DNA of 64,000 bases from Terriglobia bacterium. GTDB taxonomy: Bacteria; Acidobacteriota; Terriglobia; Bryobacterales; Bryobacteraceae. Below, piece after piece: positions 42,634 through 52,927 of this stretch. The notes below the pieces were generated by a model that made no database searches, was not told the origin of the DNA, and was given only the letters and a program-made list of their open reading frames with translations. Every line of letters starts with the position of its first letter. Within the stretch, counting starts at the first letter, position 1. The stretch covers positions 1 through 64,000 of the forward strand of contig JAIQFN010000011.1 in NCBI GenBank assembly GCA_020073265.1. The letters are read 5' to 3'. Made by a program: the position numbers and the translations under genes.

Positions 42634-44115
42634 ATGAAAGGTCACATCCGTACCTCTACGGTTGCTTTAGTCGCTGTAATTGCGATGCTGGCGGGTGCGC
42701 TGATCGCCACCATCTCCGGCACGCACAACATTCCGATGTTCGTCTCCACGGCGCAGGCCGCCACCACCGACCTGGGGCCGCTGGTCAGCTTTGCCCCGGT
42801 GGTGAAGCACGCCATGCCCGCGGTGGTGAACATCTCTTCGTCCAAGGTGGTCCGCGCGCAGCAGATGCCGCCGGGCATGTCTGAAGATCCGTTGTTCCGC
42901 CAGTTCTTTGGCGGCCGTATGCCCAGCCAGCCTCAGTCGCAGCGCGAGACCAGCCTCGGCTCAGGTGTCGTGGTCAGCGCGGACGGCTACATCCTGACCA
43001 ATAACCACGTGGTCGACGGCGCCACCGACGTCAAGGTTTCGTTCGCCGACAAACAGGAGTTCTCCGCCAAGGTCATCGGGACCGACAAGTGGGCGGACAT
43101 CGCGGTGTTGAAAATCAACAAAACCGGTCTGACGACCCTGCCCTTCGCGGATTCCTCGCACGCCGAGGTCGGCGACGTGGTGCTCGCCATCGGCGAGCCG
43201 TTTGGATTGAAACAAACGGTAACCATGGGAATCATCAGCGCCACCGGACGCAGCCTGGGCGGACAGATCGAACGGTTTGAAGATTTCATCCAGACCGACG
43301 CTGCCATCAACCAGGGCAATTCGGGCGGCGCTCTGATCGACACCCACGGCAATCTGGTGGGCATCAATACCGCCATCCTGTCCGGCCAGACCGGCGGCAA
43401 CCAGGGCATCGGCTTCGCGATTCCGGCCAACCTGGCCCGCAACATCATGGACCAGATCCTGAAGAAAGGCAAAGTGACTCGCGGCTATCTCGGCATCCTG
43501 CCGCAGGAACTGACGCCCGAGATGGCCAAGGCATTCAACATGCCCAACGGCCATGGCGTGGCTATCGCGCAGGTGGAAGCCAACACTCCGGCCGAGCGCG
43601 CGGGACTTAAGGTCGGCGACGTGATTACAGCCGTCAACGGCAACCCGGTGGACGATGTCAATGCATTCCGCCTCGAAGTGGCCGGCTTCGCTCCGGGCAC
43701 CACGGTCCATCTGAAAGTGGCTCGCAGCGGCCAGACGCTCGAAGTCCCGGTGACTCTGGGCGAACTGAACCTGGAAGCCGAGAACGGGCGCGGCGGACCT
43801 AGCAACGTCCCGGGTAGCGGCGAGAAAGGCGCTCTCAGCGGCGTTTCGGTGCAGGCCCTGACCTCCGACATCCGGCGCGAGATGCAGTTGCCGGAGGGCA
43901 CCACTGGCGTCATCATTACCGACGTCGACGATGCCTCGCCCGCGGCCCAGGCCGGCTTGCAGTCCGGCGACGTGATCGTGCAGGTGAACCATCGTCCGGT
44001 CACCACCGTCGCTCAGTTCAACCAGGCGATCCGCGAAGGCGCGTCCAGAGAGTCCACTCTGCTGCTCGTCAAGCGGGGCGCTGGGACCAGCTTCGTGGTG
44101 GTTCCGAACAAGTAG
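42634..44115 (+). CDS. DegP/HtrA-family Do-like serine protease
   Basis: A 493-residue envelope protease/chaperone. N-terminal membrane or signal segment (1-42; ends STAQA), then a trypsin-like domain with His125 (LTNNHVVDGA), Asp155 (KWADIAVLK) and Ser230 (INQGNSGGALID), and two PDZ domains (about 285-375, TRGYLGILPQELTPEMAKAF; and about 395-490, TTGVIITDVDDASPAAQAGL). It handles misfolded periplasmic proteins. It starts 25 bases after the clpB stop and ends in a good terminator at 44134. Confidence 0.94.
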   Translation: MKGHIRTSTVALVAVIAMLAGALIATISGTHNIPMFVSTAQAATTDLGPLVSFAPVVKHAMPAVVNISSSKVVRAQQMPPGMSEDPLFRQFFGGRMPSQPQSQRETSLGSGVVVSADGYILTNNHVVDGATDVKVSFADKQEFSAKVIGTDKWADIAVLKINKTGLTTLPFADSSHAEVGDVVLAIGEPFGLKQTVTMGIISATGRSLGGQIERFEDFIQTDAAINQGNSGGALIDTHGNLVGINTAILSGQTGGNQGIGFAIPANLARNIMDQILKKGKVTRGYLGILPQELTPEMAKAFNMPNGHGVAIAQVEANTPAERAGLKVGDVITAVNGNPVDDVNAFRLEVAGFAPGTTVHLKVARSGQTLEVPVTLGELNLEAENGRGGPSNVPGSGEKGALSGVSVQALTSDIRREMQLPEGTTGVIITDVDDASPAAQAGLQSGDVIVQVNHRPVTTVAQFNQAIREGASRESTLLLVKRGAGTSFVVVPNK

Positions 44116-44133
44116 TACAGGTTGAGTGCAAAC

Positions 44134-44178
44134 GAAGCAGGTCCGCTGATAACAAAGGACGCGGGCCTGCTTCTTTTT
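44134..44178 (+). terminator. Intrinsic terminator
   Basis: Stem GAAGCAGGTCCGC (44134-44146) pairs with GCGGGCCTGCTTC (44161-44173) with one G-U pair and a 14-base loop, followed by TTTTT. It is downstream of the degP stop (44115) and upstream of hsp20, so it would separate the clpB-degP transcript from hsp20-lon. Confidence 0.85.
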
Positions 44179-44212
44179 GTCTGCTGCTGCATCTAAGTTG
44201 TAGTTGAGCTGT

Positions 44213-44569
44213 ATGAGCAAGCGAAACATAGGCTGGCGCGGTTTCCTGGTGGAAAGCCCGGCGCCTTGGGAGCCTAGCGTGGACGTTTATCGCACGCGCG
44301 ACGGCTGGCTTCTGAAGTTCGACCTGGCCGGCGTAAAAGCGGAGGACGTCACGGTCAGTTTGAGAGGACGGCGCATCACTGTGCAAGGGATTCGCCGCGA
44401 TTCGATCGTTGAGGAGGCTTGCAGTTATTACTCCATGGAGATTTCCTACAACCGCTTCCAGCGGTCTATTGAAATGCCGGTCGATCTGGAGAACGCGCGT
44501 CTGACATTAGAGGCGCGGGATGGTTTGCTGCTGGTGAGAGTGAACACGGAAGGAGTCGATTATGTCTGA
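44213..44569 (+). CDS. Hsp20 small heat-shock protein
   Basis: A 118-residue alpha-crystallin-type chaperone: WEPSVDVYRTRDGWLLKFDL, AGVKAEDVTVSLRGRRITVQ, and SYNRFQRSIEMPVDLENARL, then LTLEARDGLLLVRVN. It holds unfolding proteins. ATG at 44213 fits; the ORF up to 44204 adds only three residues. Lon starts inside its last codons (8-base overlap). Confidence 0.9.
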   Translation: MSKRNIGWRGFLVESPAPWEPSVDVYRTRDGWLLKFDLAGVKAEDVTVSLRGRRITVQGIRRDSIVEEACSYYSMEISYNRFQRSIEMPVDLENARLTLEARDGLLLVRVNTEGVDYV

Positions 44570-46937
44570 AGAACAAGTTGTCTATACGCTGCCGGTGCTG
44601 CCGTTGAAGAACGCGGTTCTGTTCCCGTATCTGCTGATGCCCCTGTCGGCTGGCAGGCCGGGATCGATTGCCGCCGTGGAAGCCGCGCTGGCCACCGAAT
44701 CCAAGGAGGTTCTGGTCTTCACCCAGCGCGATCCGGACATCGACTCACCCACGCAGAACGACTTGTACTCCATCGGCACCAAGGCCGTGATTCGCAAAAT
44801 GAATCGCGCCGGCGAAGGCCATCTGGAATTGCTGGTGCTGGGCATGGAGCGCGTCACGCTGGTGAAGCTGGATACTTCCGAGCCGTTCCTGAAAGCGCGC
44901 GTGACGCCGCTGCCGCTGCCCGAAGACACCGGCGCCGAAGTGGAAGCGCTGCAGAGCGCCCTGCTCGAGCTGGCCGGCGAAGCGCTGGCTCTGGCGCAGC
45001 CCAACGCTCCTCAGGAGCTGCGCGGCTTGCTGTCGTCCAACGAAGATCCCCTGAGGCTGGCGTTTGTTCTGTCGTCCATGTTCAGCCTGGAAGCGGAAAA
45101 GGGCCAGTCGCTGCTCGAAGCCCCTTCGCGGCTGGAAGCCTTGCGCATGATGCATCGCTACCTGACGCATGAAGTGCAAGTGCTGGAGCTGCGCAACAAG
45201 ATCAACACCGAAGCGCGCAGCGAAATGACCAAGGAACAGCGCGACTATCTGCTGCGCCAGCAGATGCGCGCCATCCAGCAGGAGCTGGGCGAAAAAGGTG
45301 GCGAACAGGCCGAGGCCGAGCAGTTGCGCGAGCGGCTGGAGAAGGCCGATCTGCCCGAAGAGATCCTCAAGGAAGCTAAGCGCGAGTTGGACCGGCTGGA
45401 GAAGCTGCCTCCGGGCGCGCCGGACTATAACGTCATCCGGACGTATCTCGATTACGTGCTGGAGCTGCCCTGGCGGAAGCGCAGCGAAGATTCGCTGGAT
45501 ATCGCCCGCGCGCGCCAGGTGCTGGATGAAGATCACTTCGGTTTGAAGGATGTGAAGGAGCGGATCCTCGAACACCTGGGCGTGTTGAAGCTGAATCCGG
45601 ACGCCAAGGCGCCCATACTCTGCTTCGTCGGCGCTCCCGGTGTCGGCAAAACTTCGCTCGGCCAATCCATCGCGCGCGCGTTGAACCGCAAGTTCGAGCG
45701 GATGAGCCTGGGCGGGTTGCACGATGAGGCCGAGTTGCGAGGCCATCGGCGCACCTACATCGGAGCGTTGCCCGGCCGCGTGATTCAAGCCATGCGGCGC
45801 GCCGGAGCCAACAACCCGGTGCTGATGCTGGACGAAGTGGACAAGCTGGGCCGCGATTTCCGCGGCGATCCGGCGCACGCGCTGCTCGAAATCCTGGACC
45901 CCGAGCAGAACAAGACGTTCCGCGATAACTATCTCGATCTGCCCTTCGATCTGTCGAAGGTGCTGTTCGTGACCACGGCCAACGCCTTGGACACCATTCC
46001 GCAGCCGCTGCTCGACCGTATGGAAGTGCTGCGCCTGGCCGGCTACAGCGAAGAAGAAAAACTGGAAATCGCCAAGCGCTACCTGATTCCGAAACAGCTC
46101 AAGGAAACCGGGCTGAGCACCGAGCAGTGCACTTTGCCGGACGAGACCGTCAAGAAGATCATCTCCGGCTACACTCGTGAGGCCGGCCTTCGAAGGCTGG
46201 AGCGGGCCATCGGCCGCGTGGCGCGCAAGGTTGCGCTGCGCGTCGCCGAAGGCAACGTTCAAGCTCCGACCGTGACGCTCGACGATCTGGCCGAGATGCT
46301 GGGTCCGGAACCGTTCAACCAGGAGCAAGCGCGGCGCGAACTGCCGGCGGGCGTCGCGACCGGCCTGGCCTGGACCGAAACCGGCGGAGACGTGCTCTAT
46401 ATCGAAGCCACGCTGCTGCCGGACGGCAAGGGTCTCACGCTCACCGGCCAACTGGGCGAAGTGATGCAGGAGTCTACCAAGGCGGCCCAGAGCTACATCT
46501 GGTCGCACGCCGGTGACTTCGATATCGCTCCCAGACTCTTCAAGGACGCGGGCGTGCACGTGCACGTGCCGGCCGGCGCGATCCCCAAGGACGGGCCGTC
46601 GGCGGGTGTCACCATGGCCACCGCTTTGACGTCGCTGTACACCAAGCTGCCGGCGCGTTCGGATGTCGCGATGACCGGCGAGATCACTCTCACCGGCCTG
46701 GTGCTGCCGATCGGCGGCATCAAGGAAAAGGTGCTGGCCGCGCGCCGCTCCGGAATCCACACGGTGATCATGCCCAAGGCCAATCAAAAGGACCTGCGCG
46801 ATCTGCCCGAGGACGTCCGCAAGGAGATGCAGTTCATCTTCGCCGAGCGCGTCGAAGACGTCTTGCGCACCGCCATCCCGCAACTCGGGGAACGCATGGC
46901 GCTGGCCAAGGCGCACCCCATCAACCACGCGGCCTGA
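44562..46937 (+). CDS. lon: ATP-dependent protease Lon
   Basis: A 791-residue Lon protease that degrades damaged and regulatory proteins. N-terminal substrate domain ([20 protein letters not shown]), AAA ATPase ([40 protein letters not shown]) and the protease domain with the Ser-Lys dyad: [17 protein letters not shown] and [20 protein letters not shown]. It overlaps the hsp20 gene by 8 bases, implying joint translation of chaperone and protease. Confidence 0.97.
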   Translation: MSEEQVVYTLPVLPLKNAVLFPYLLMPLSAGRPGSIAAVEAALATESKEVLVFTQRDPDIDSPTQNDLYSIGTKAVIRKMNRAGEGHLELLVLGMERVTLVKLDTSEPFLKARVTPLPLPEDTGAEVEALQSALLELAGEALALAQPNAPQELRGLLSSNEDPLRLAFVLSSMFSLEAEKGQSLLEAPSRLEALRMMHRYLTHEVQVLELRNKINTEARSEMTKEQRDYLLRQQMRAIQQELGEKGGEQAEAEQLRERLEKADLPEEILKEAKRELDRLEKLPPGAPDYNVIRTYLDYVLELPWRKRSEDSLDIARARQVLDEDHFGLKDVKERILEHLGVLKLNPDAKAPILCFVGAPGVGKTSLGQSIARALNRKFERMSLGGLHDEAELRGHRRTYIGALPGRVIQAMRRAGANNPVLMLDEVDKLGRDFRGDPAHALLEILDPEQNKTFRDNYLDLPFDLSKVLFVTTANALDTIPQPLLDRMEVLRLAGYSEEEKLEIAKRYLIPKQLKETGLSTEQCTLPDETVKKIISGYTREAGLRRLERAIGRVARKVALRVAEGNVQAPTVTLDDLAEMLGPEPFNQEQARRELPAGVATGLAWTETGGDVLYIEATLLPDGKGLTLTGQLGEVMQESTKAAQSYIWSHAGDFDIAPRLFKDAGVHVHVPAGAIPKDGPSAGVTMATALTSLYTKLPARSDVAMTGEITLTGLVLPIGGIKEKVLAARRSGIHTVIMPKANQKDLRDLPEDVRKEMQFIFAERVEDVLRTAIPQLGERMALAKAHPINHAA

Positions 46938-47058
46938 TCAGCCTTAGAGCGGCAGCAGCGGCGCTCCAGGCCGCGGAGGAACCAGGCGCCGCGGCACAGC
47001 TTTCGTGTGGCCGGGCGAACGGCTTGTAACGAATCGCGGCCGAAGGTCACTACAGTAT

Positions 47059-47478
47059 ATGGTGAGTGTCGCGGTGGCGACTGCCGCGAAAGACCGGAGT
47101 CGCGTTCCGAGAACGTACTATCCCCTCCAACTCGATTTCTCGTACCTGGCGTGCCGGCGCGGCCGCGTCATCGAGCGCGGAACCGGCCAAACGTTAGAGA
47201 TAAGCCGCCAGGGGATCAGAGTGAAACCACTCGAGATATTGACCCCGGGAGTGACCGATATCAAGCTGCAGATCGCCTGGCCGGCCGCCTTGGACGATGG
47301 CACGCGCCTCAAGCTGGTCGTGCTAGGCAGACCGTCGTGGAATGGCTCCCGGTTGGTGGAAGTCATCATATTGAAACACGAGTTTCGTACGGCCCCGAAG
47401 GGAACCGCTCTGACGGGTTCCAGCGCAGCCGATCAATCCGCTACTCTAGCCGCGGCCGCCGGATCCAAAAGAATATAG
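47059..47478 (+). CDS. PilZ-like domain protein
   Basis: A 139-residue protein with a PilZ-like barrel: YYPLQLDFSYLACRRGRVIE and GTGQTLEISRQGIRVKPLEI, then LKLVVLGRPSWNGSRLVEVI. The typical c-di-GMP RxxxR motif is not clear, so ligand binding is uncertain. ATG at 47059 is chosen after an upstream Arg-rich run. The C-terminal 46 bases overlap the convergent thioesterase gene. Confidence 0.6.
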   Translation: MVSVAVATAAKDRSRVPRTYYPLQLDFSYLACRRGRVIERGTGQTLEISRQGIRVKPLEILTPGVTDIKLQIAWPAALDDGTRLKLVVLGRPSWNGSRLVEVIILKHEFRTAPKGTALTGSSAADQSATLAAAAGSKRI

Positions 47479-47876
47479 GTCACCACCGCGACCGCCACGA
47501 GATGTCGATCGCCATCGAAGACGTCCACGCGGCCCACGCACAGATGCCTGCCGACCCGCAGAATGTGCGAGCGGGCGATCAGCTTGCCGTGCTTCACCGC
47601 GCGCAGATAGTTGATCTTCAGCTCGGTAGTTGTAACCGGGCGGCGGCCACCGAAGTGGCTGGCGAGGCCGATCCCCATGGCAGAGTCCGCCAGACTCGCC
47701 GCCACGCCGCCGTGCAAGTAGCCGGAAACATTTTTCAGATCGTCGCGCACGGCGCACTCGATGGTTACGCCATCCGGATGCCGGCGCACAATGTGGACGC
47801 CGAGTAGCGAGTTGAAGGGCAAGTGCTCGGATGCTTTACGAAGGTCTCGAACCGTCAAAGAGACACATTGTAGCAC
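47433..47876 (-). CDS. PaaI-type hotdog thioesterase
   Basis: A 147-residue hotdog-fold protein: NVSGYLHGGVAASLADSAMG with the catalytic-acid strand, and TTTELKINYLRAVKHGKLIA. Such thioesterases split small aryl or acyl-CoA. A GTG at 47876 gives the usual length. Its 3' end overlaps the convergent PilZ-like gene by 46 bases. Confidence 0.85.
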   Translation of the reverse strand: MLQCVSLTVRDLRKASEHLPFNSLLGVHIVRRHPDGVTIECAVRDDLKNVSGYLHGGVAASLADSAMGIGLASHFGGRRPVTTTELKINYLRAVKHGKLIARSHILRVGRHLCVGRVDVFDGDRHLVAVAVVTYILLDPAAAARVAD

Positions 47877-47906
47877 CGGAGAAATGCAGGGACCGGGGCG
47901 GAGCCG

Positions 47907-48953
47907 TTACCGAGGCGTGAGAAACCGCACGGACTCGCTGGTCTTCCTGCCATCCTGTTGCTGGATCTCCAGGCGGATGTTGACGTCCTTGCTAGCCGGC
48001 CCATATGCGACGTATCCATCCCGAAGATGCTTTAAGTCGAATTCAGCAACTTCCGTTTTCTGGCCGTCCGATATCTCGAGGCTGCCTCTCTTGGCGGCGG
48101 AGACCGCCTTCGAGTCTCGATTCCATCGGATGATCAGTTGTTGGGGGACTTGCGAGGTTACTTCCAACCCCAGCGGAGATTCGTACTTCGGGGGAGGCTC
48201 GGTAGCCGCGGGCGCGCCGCCTTGGCGCCAGGAGTCGAACCCGACCAATCCGGTTCCAGTCACGATGATAGCCAGCGCGGCAGTCGGGACCAAGCGTGCC
48301 CATTGAATCGGCTGCACGAGGTGAATGGCCGGAGATGGCGCCGCCGATCGGTCCGCTGGTGGGCTGACTGGATGCGCCTCCGGCGAATCGAGGAATGGCG
48401 GCGGAGCGTGCGGCAGAGCAAGCTTGCCAACCTCGAAAGGAAATTCGAATGCGGAGTCCCGGGATGGAGCGCGACCGTTCTCACGCCAGAAGAACGCGGC
48501 TTCCGCCCCCTTCCGTTCGCTGGATCGGATTAAGAGTATGAGGTCTTCCGGCGCCGGGAAGTACTTATTCGCAGCTTCCAGATCCCGCTCCGTGAGCCCC
48601 AACCAACCGCCATATTGCCAGCGAAAGCAGCCGATCGTTCTTCGATCCAGCACGTCATATTGGTGCAACTCGCGCAATCGGTGGATAAAAGACTCGTCCG
48701 GCGATACGTCTGCCAGCCTGACGTTGCTCAGCACTCGAAAGTCTTCGACAAAAGAAGCCGGCTGCGGCGCGCCAACGGAATGACCGAGCAGCACACCTGC
48801 CAACTCGCCTGGACCAAGGATGTCATCCACGTAGTCATGCATCAGGTGCAAGCGCTTGACCAGATTCAAACTCAGGTGAATCGACAGGGCTTTGCTCGGA
48901 GGTTGCCAGATGTAGAAACCTTCGGGATCGGGTTGACGGCCTGCAGAAGCCAT
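47907..48953 (-). CDS. Hypothetical membrane protein with N-terminal MPN-like region
   Basis: A 348-residue protein. The N-terminal 180 residues ([60 protein letters not shown]) vaguely resemble a JAB/MPN fold, but the metal-binding HxH motif is absent. One transmembrane helix follows ([18 protein letters not shown], about 230-250) and then a small beta-rich, fibronectin-like outer domain ([18 protein letters not shown]). It is a stand-alone gene. No known function. Confidence 0.55.
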   Translation of the reverse strand: MASAGRQPDPEGFYIWQPPSKALSIHLSLNLVKRLHLMHDYVDDILGPGELAGVLLGHSVGAPQPASFVEDFRVLSNVRLADVSPDESFIHRLRELHQYDVLDRRTIGCFRWQYGGWLGLTERDLEAANKYFPAPEDLILLIRSSERKGAEAAFFWRENGRAPSRDSAFEFPFEVGKLALPHAPPPFLDSPEAHPVSPPADRSAAPSPAIHLVQPIQWARLVPTAALAIIVTGTGLVGFDSWRQGGAPAATEPPPKYESPLGLEVTSQVPQQLIIRWNRDSKAVSAAKRGSLEISDGQKTEVAEFDLKHLRDGYVAYGPASKDVNIRLEIQQQDGRKTSESVRFLTPR

Positions 48954-49077
48954 GGCGCGGTATCTAGTCTTTCACGGGGATGTTTTGCACCTGAATGTTA
49001 CGTTGGTACTAGAACGTTCCGGCTACGCCTCGGGGTTCGCAACGATCGGTGATTGGCGGGCATTGTATCATCGTGGA

Positions 49078-49860
49078 ATGAAGCTACAGGACAAAGTCGC
49101 GGTGGTGACCGGAGGCGGCAACGGAATCGGCCGCGCATTGGCCCGCCGCTTCGCCGCCGAAGGCGCCAAGGCTGTGGTGGTCGCCGACATTGACCAGGAG
49201 GCGGCGCGCCAGGTGGCCAACGAGATCGGCGGCCGCGGCATGAGCGTGGACGTCTCGAGCGAGGCGGACGTCCAGAAGCTGGTGGACGAGACGCTCAAGC
49301 TGCACGGCCGCATCGACCTGTTCTGCTCCAACGCCGGCATCGCCACCGAAGGCGACTGCACGGTCTCGGATCGCGAATGGCAGCGCATCTGGGAGATCAA
49401 CGTGGTGGCGCACATCTACGCCGCCCGCGCGGTTCTGCCGGGAATGCTGGCTCGCAAAGAGGGCTACCTGCTGCAGACCGTCTCGGCCGCGGGACTGCTG
49501 ACCTCCATCGGTTCGGCGCCCTACGCGGTCACCAAGCATGCCGCGCTGGCTCTGGCCGAATGGCTCGCAATCACATACGGCGACCAAGGGATCAAAGTGT
49601 CCGTGCTGTGCCCGCAAGGCGTGCGAACCAGGATGCTGGAAGGCGCCGCGGGCGGCGAATCGTTTCTGCTGGAAGGCGCCATCACCGCCGAGCAAGCCGC
49701 CGACGCCGTCATCCAGGGACTGGACGCCGAGCAGTTCCTGATCCTGCCGCACCCGGAAGTGCTCGATTACCTGCGCCGCAAGACGGCCGACTACGACCGC
49801 TGGCTGCGCGGCATGCGGCGCCTGCAAGCCAACGTGCAGGTGATGAAGGCGAAGTCTTAA
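49078..49860 (+). CDS. Short-chain dehydrogenase/reductase
   Basis: A 260-residue NAD(P)-dependent oxidoreductase. Classical SDR motifs: [30 protein letters not shown], Ser in [20 protein letters not shown], with Tyr-xxx-Lys (YAVTK). The long upstream reading frame reads through non-coding bases; ATG at 49078 gives the normal start. It converges with the acyl-CoA ligase gene (4-base overlap). Substrate unknown; a fatty-acid or steroid-type role is suggested by the ligase and MaoC genes next door. Confidence 0.88.
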   Translation: MKLQDKVAVVTGGGNGIGRALARRFAAEGAKAVVVADIDQEAARQVANEIGGRGMSVDVSSEADVQKLVDETLKLHGRIDLFCSNAGIATEGDCTVSDREWQRIWEINVVAHIYAARAVLPGMLARKEGYLLQTVSAAGLLTSIGSAPYAVTKHAALALAEWLAITYGDQGIKVSVLCPQGVRTRMLEGAAGGESFLLEGAITAEQAADAVIQGLDAEQFLILPHPEVLDYLRRKTADYDRWLRGMRRLQANVQVMKAKS

Positions 49861-51410
49861 CCGGCTGCGGCTCCGCCGCACTTGTCGCGCAGCACATTCT
49901 TCTGCACCTTCCCGGTGCCGCCCTTGGGCAGCCCGTCGGTGAACACCACCGAGGTGGGGCATTTGAAGTGCGTCAGGCGCTCGCGGCACCAGGTGATCAG
50001 CTCGTCCTCGCTGAGCGTCGCATCCGGCCGCGTTACCACCACGGCGCGAATGGCCTCGCCCCAGGTCTCGTGCGGTATGCCGATGATGGCCGCTTCGAGC
50101 ACCGCCGGATGCGCGCACAGCATGGATTCCACTTCAGGCGAATACACGTTCTCGCCGCCGGGCTTGATCATGTCCTTCTTGCGATCCAGGATGTAGAGGA
50201 AGCCGTGCTCATCGAACGCGCCCAGGTCGCCGGTGTGCATCCAGCCGCCGCGCAGGACCTCGGCGCTGATCTCGGGCCGGTTCCAATATCCCTTCATCAC
50301 ATTGGGCCCGCGCGCGATCACTTCGCCGGCCTGGCCTACCGCTACGTCCTGATCGTTGTGATCCACCACCCGGACCTCGACGCCCATCACTGCCCTGCCC
50401 GCCGATTTCACCGGAGCGAACTCGCGGTCCGCGTCTTCGAAGCGATGATCCTCGTGTTGCAGACGCGTGAGCAAGGGGCTCACTTCGGTCATGCCGTAGC
50501 CTTGCACGAATTCGCAGCGGAAAGTGTCGATGGCGTGGCGGAGCACCGGCAGCGGCATGGGAGAGGCGCCGTAGACCACGCGCCGCAGGCTCGTCAGGTC
50601 GTAATTCGGCAGGTCGGGATGATTCAGAACCATGTTGATCATGGTAGGGACCAGCACCAGGGTGCTGATGCGGTGGCGCTCGATGGCGCGCATCACGGCC
50701 ACCGGATCGAAGCTGGGGATGAAACAATGCGTGGAGCCGCACAGCGTCAAGCCGAAGATTGCGCCGGCGTCGGCCAGATGAAACATGGGCGCGGCGTGCA
50801 GCCACTTGCCTTCGCTGAACAGGCCGCCGGGAGGCAGCAGCGAATGAATGGCGTTGGAGTACAGGTTGCGATGCGTCAGCATGGCGCCCTTCGGGCCGCC
50901 GGTGGTGCCGCTGGTGTAGAACAATCCCGCGACGTCGTTTTCGTCCGGCTCGGGAAAGTTCTTCGGCACGCCGGGGTCGGCCTGGCTCTTCCAATCCAGC
51001 AATCCCGACGGGCTGCTTCCCTTGCCGGCGTAGATGAAGTGTTGAATGCCTGGCACGGCATTCAGAATCTCGGGCACCAGCGCGGCGAAGCGTTCGTCGA
51101 CGAACAGCATCTTGCTGCCGGAGTCCGACAAGGTGAAGATGATTTCGTTGACGTGCCAGCGCGTGTTGAGCGGCACGATCAGGGCGCCGGCCATGGCGGT
51201 GGAATAGTACAACTCCAGGTACTCGGGAGAATTCAGCATCAGCAGGGCGACGCGGTCGCCTTTCGACGCGCCCAACTTGGCCAGCTTGCGTGCCGAGCGC
51301 TCCACCTCCGCGTAGAACTCGTGGTAGGTCAAGGTGCGATCCTCATCCTCGATGGCGATGGTGTCGCCGAAGAAGCTTTTCGCGCGGCGCAGGCAATAGT
51401 TGACGGTCAT
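49857..51410 (-). CDS. AMP-dependent acyl-CoA synthetase
   Basis: A 517-residue acyl-CoA ligase: [20 protein letters not shown] (ATP loop), [34 protein letters not shown] and [20 protein letters not shown]. It activates a medium- or long-chain or aryl acid to the CoA ester in the cytoplasm. The start ATG overlaps the stop of the MaoC gene (ATGA), so the two are translated together; they probably belong to one fatty-acid or aromatic-acid pathway. Confidence 0.92.
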   Translation of the reverse strand: MTVNYCLRRAKSFFGDTIAIEDEDRTLTYHEFYAEVERSARKLAKLGASKGDRVALLMLNSPEYLELYYSTAMAGALIVPLNTRWHVNEIIFTLSDSGSKMLFVDERFAALVPEILNAVPGIQHFIYAGKGSSPSGLLDWKSQADPGVPKNFPEPDENDVAGLFYTSGTTGGPKGAMLTHRNLYSNAIHSLLPPGGLFSEGKWLHAAPMFHLADAGAIFGLTLCGSTHCFIPSFDPVAVMRAIERHRISTLVLVPTMINMVLNHPDLPNYDLTSLRRVVYGASPMPLPVLRHAIDTFRCEFVQGYGMTEVSPLLTRLQHEDHRFEDADREFAPVKSAGRAVMGVEVRVVDHNDQDVAVGQAGEVIARGPNVMKGYWNRPEISAEVLRGGWMHTGDLGAFDEHGFLYILDRKKDMIKPGGENVYSPEVESMLCAHPAVLEAAIIGIPHETWGEAIRAVVVTRPDATLSEDELITWCRERLTHFKCPTSVVFTDGLPKGGTGKVQKNVLRDKCGGAAAG

Positions 51411-51847
51411 GCCCGCGCCTTCAACAGTACTTTGTCGTAATAGACGATCACGGTCTCACCGTGCTGGTTGAGCACGGTGGTTTCGAAAGTCACGACGCCC
51501 CGTCCGGCGCCCTTGGGCTCTTTGGACGTCACCTTCTTGGCGACGTGGACGGTATCGCCGATGAACACCGGCCGCGTGAAGCGCAGCTTGTCGACGCCAT
51601 AGAACGCGATCACGGTGTCGGTAATCTGGTCGAGCTGCACGCTGAGGCCGGTGGAGATGCTGAATATCAGAGCGCCGTGGGCGATGCGCTTTCCGAACGG
51701 GCCTTGGGCCGCGTAGGTCTCGCTCATGTGCAGCTCGACGAAATCTCCCGAGAGGCCGGCGAAGTTCACGATGTCGGCTTCGGTGATGGTCCGGCTGCGC
51801 GAAGTGCTGACGCTGCCGACGGCAAAATCTTCAAAATGGAGACTCAA
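51407..51847 (-). CDS. MaoC-family enoyl-CoA hydratase
   Basis: A 146-residue hotdog-fold hydratase: [20 protein letters not shown], then [20 protein letters not shown] (the hydratase His) and [19 protein letters not shown]. It would hydrate an enoyl-CoA. It precedes and overlaps the acyl-CoA ligase on the same strand (ATGA) and is divergent from malate dehydrogenase. Confidence 0.9.
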   Translation of the reverse strand: MSLHFEDFAVGSVSTSRSRTITEADIVNFAGLSGDFVELHMSETYAAQGPFGKRIAHGALIFSISTGLSVQLDQITDTVIAFYGVDKLRFTRPVFIGDTVHVAKKVTSKEPKGAGRGVVTFETTVLNQHGETVIVYYDKVLLKARA

Positions 51848-51911
51848 GAGTGGCGCCTTTCTAAAACTCGATCTTGACAGACGGCCGCGCCTGTCCTACC
51901 TTGAAAATTCT

Positions 51912-52847
51912 ATGCGAAAAAAAGTCACAGTAGTGGGAGCAGGTAATGTAGGCGCCAATTGCGCGCTGCGGATTGCCGGCAAAGAGCTGGCGGATGTGGT
52001 CCTGGTGGACATCGTGGAGGGCGTCCCCCAGGGCAAGGGGCTCGACATATTGCAGTCGGGTCCGGTGGAGGGCTACGACGTCAACATCGTCGGATCGAAC
52101 GATTACGGGCCGACGGCGAACTCGGACATCGTGGTGATCACCGCGGGCTTCCCGCGCAAACCCGGCATGAGCCGCGACGATTTGTTGCTGGCCAATTACG
52201 AGATCGTGAAGGCCGCCACCGAGCAGGCGGTGAAGCACTCGCCCAACTCGATTCTGATTCTGGTCACCAATCCCCTGGACGCGATGTGCTGGACGGCGTT
52301 CCAGGTTTCGAAGTTTTCGAAGAACCGAGTCATCGGCATGGCCGGCGTGCTGGACACGGCGCGCTTCCGGACGTTCATCGCGCAAGAGCTGGAGGTGTCG
52401 GTGGAGAACGTGACGGCGATGGTGCTGGGCGGGCACGGCGACACCATGGTTCCCCTCGCCCGCCTGACCAGCGTTTCCGGCATCCCGCTCAGCGAGCTGA
52501 TGGACCAGGCCACCATCGACCGGCTGGTGGATCGGGCGCGCAATGGCGGCGCCGAGATCGTGAAATACCTCAAGACCGGGAGCGCTTACTACGCGCCATC
52601 GTCGGCCGCCGTGGAAATGGTGGAGTCCATTCTCAAGGACAAGAAGAAGGTGCTGCCGTGCGCGGCCTATCTGGAAGGCGAATACGGGATCAAGGGGCTT
52701 TTTGTGGGAGTGCCGGTGAAGCTGGGCGCGCGCGGCATCGAAAAGATCTTCCAACTCCGGTTGAGCGCCGACGAACAAGCGGCGCTACAGAAGAGCGCGG
52801 CGGCCGTGCAGGAGCTGGTGGACGTGATGAAAGCGAAGATGGGCTAG
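51912..52847 (+). CDS. mdh: Malate dehydrogenase
   Basis: A 311-residue NAD-dependent oxidoreductase of the TCA cycle. Motifs: [18 protein letters not shown] (nucleotide loop), [17 protein letters not shown] (substrate-specific Arg in the mobile loop), [13 protein letters not shown] and [14 protein letters not shown] (catalytic His). The Arg81-type residue ([11 protein letters not shown]) supports malate over lactate. ATG at 51912 follows a short leader. A palindrome lies 11 bases past the stop. Confidence 0.95.
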   Translation: MRKKVTVVGAGNVGANCALRIAGKELADVVLVDIVEGVPQGKGLDILQSGPVEGYDVNIVGSNDYGPTANSDIVVITAGFPRKPGMSRDDLLLANYEIVKAATEQAVKHSPNSILILVTNPLDAMCWTAFQVSKFSKNRVIGMAGVLDTARFRTFIAQELEVSVENVTAMVLGGHGDTMVPLARLTSVSGIPLSELMDQATIDRLVDRARNGGAEIVKYLKTGSAYYAPSSAAVEMVESILKDKKKVLPCAAYLEGEYGIKGLFVGVPVKLGARGIEKIFQLRLSADEQAALQKSAAAVQELVDVMKAKMG

Positions 52848-52857
52848 CCAAGAAAAA

Positions 52858-52902
52858 CTCCACGGGACCGCCTGACGTTTGGCATCAGACGATCCCGTGG
52901 AG
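52858..52902. repeat. Inverted repeat between mdh and the cytochrome gene
   Basis: CTCCACGGGA (52858-52867) and TCCCGTGGAG (52893-52902) are perfect inverted repeats with a 25-base centre that itself has a shorter CTGA/TCAG pair. It lies between two convergent genes and could fold as a stem-loop that stops transcription from both sides, but has no T run. Confidence 0.5.
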
Positions 52903-52927
52903 CGCACGATCAGACTGCTGAGACAGG

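Noticed and set aside
52858-52902. Inverted repeat as a rho-independent terminator
   Set aside because: The stem is strong but lacks a T run on either side, so I list it only as an inverted repeat.
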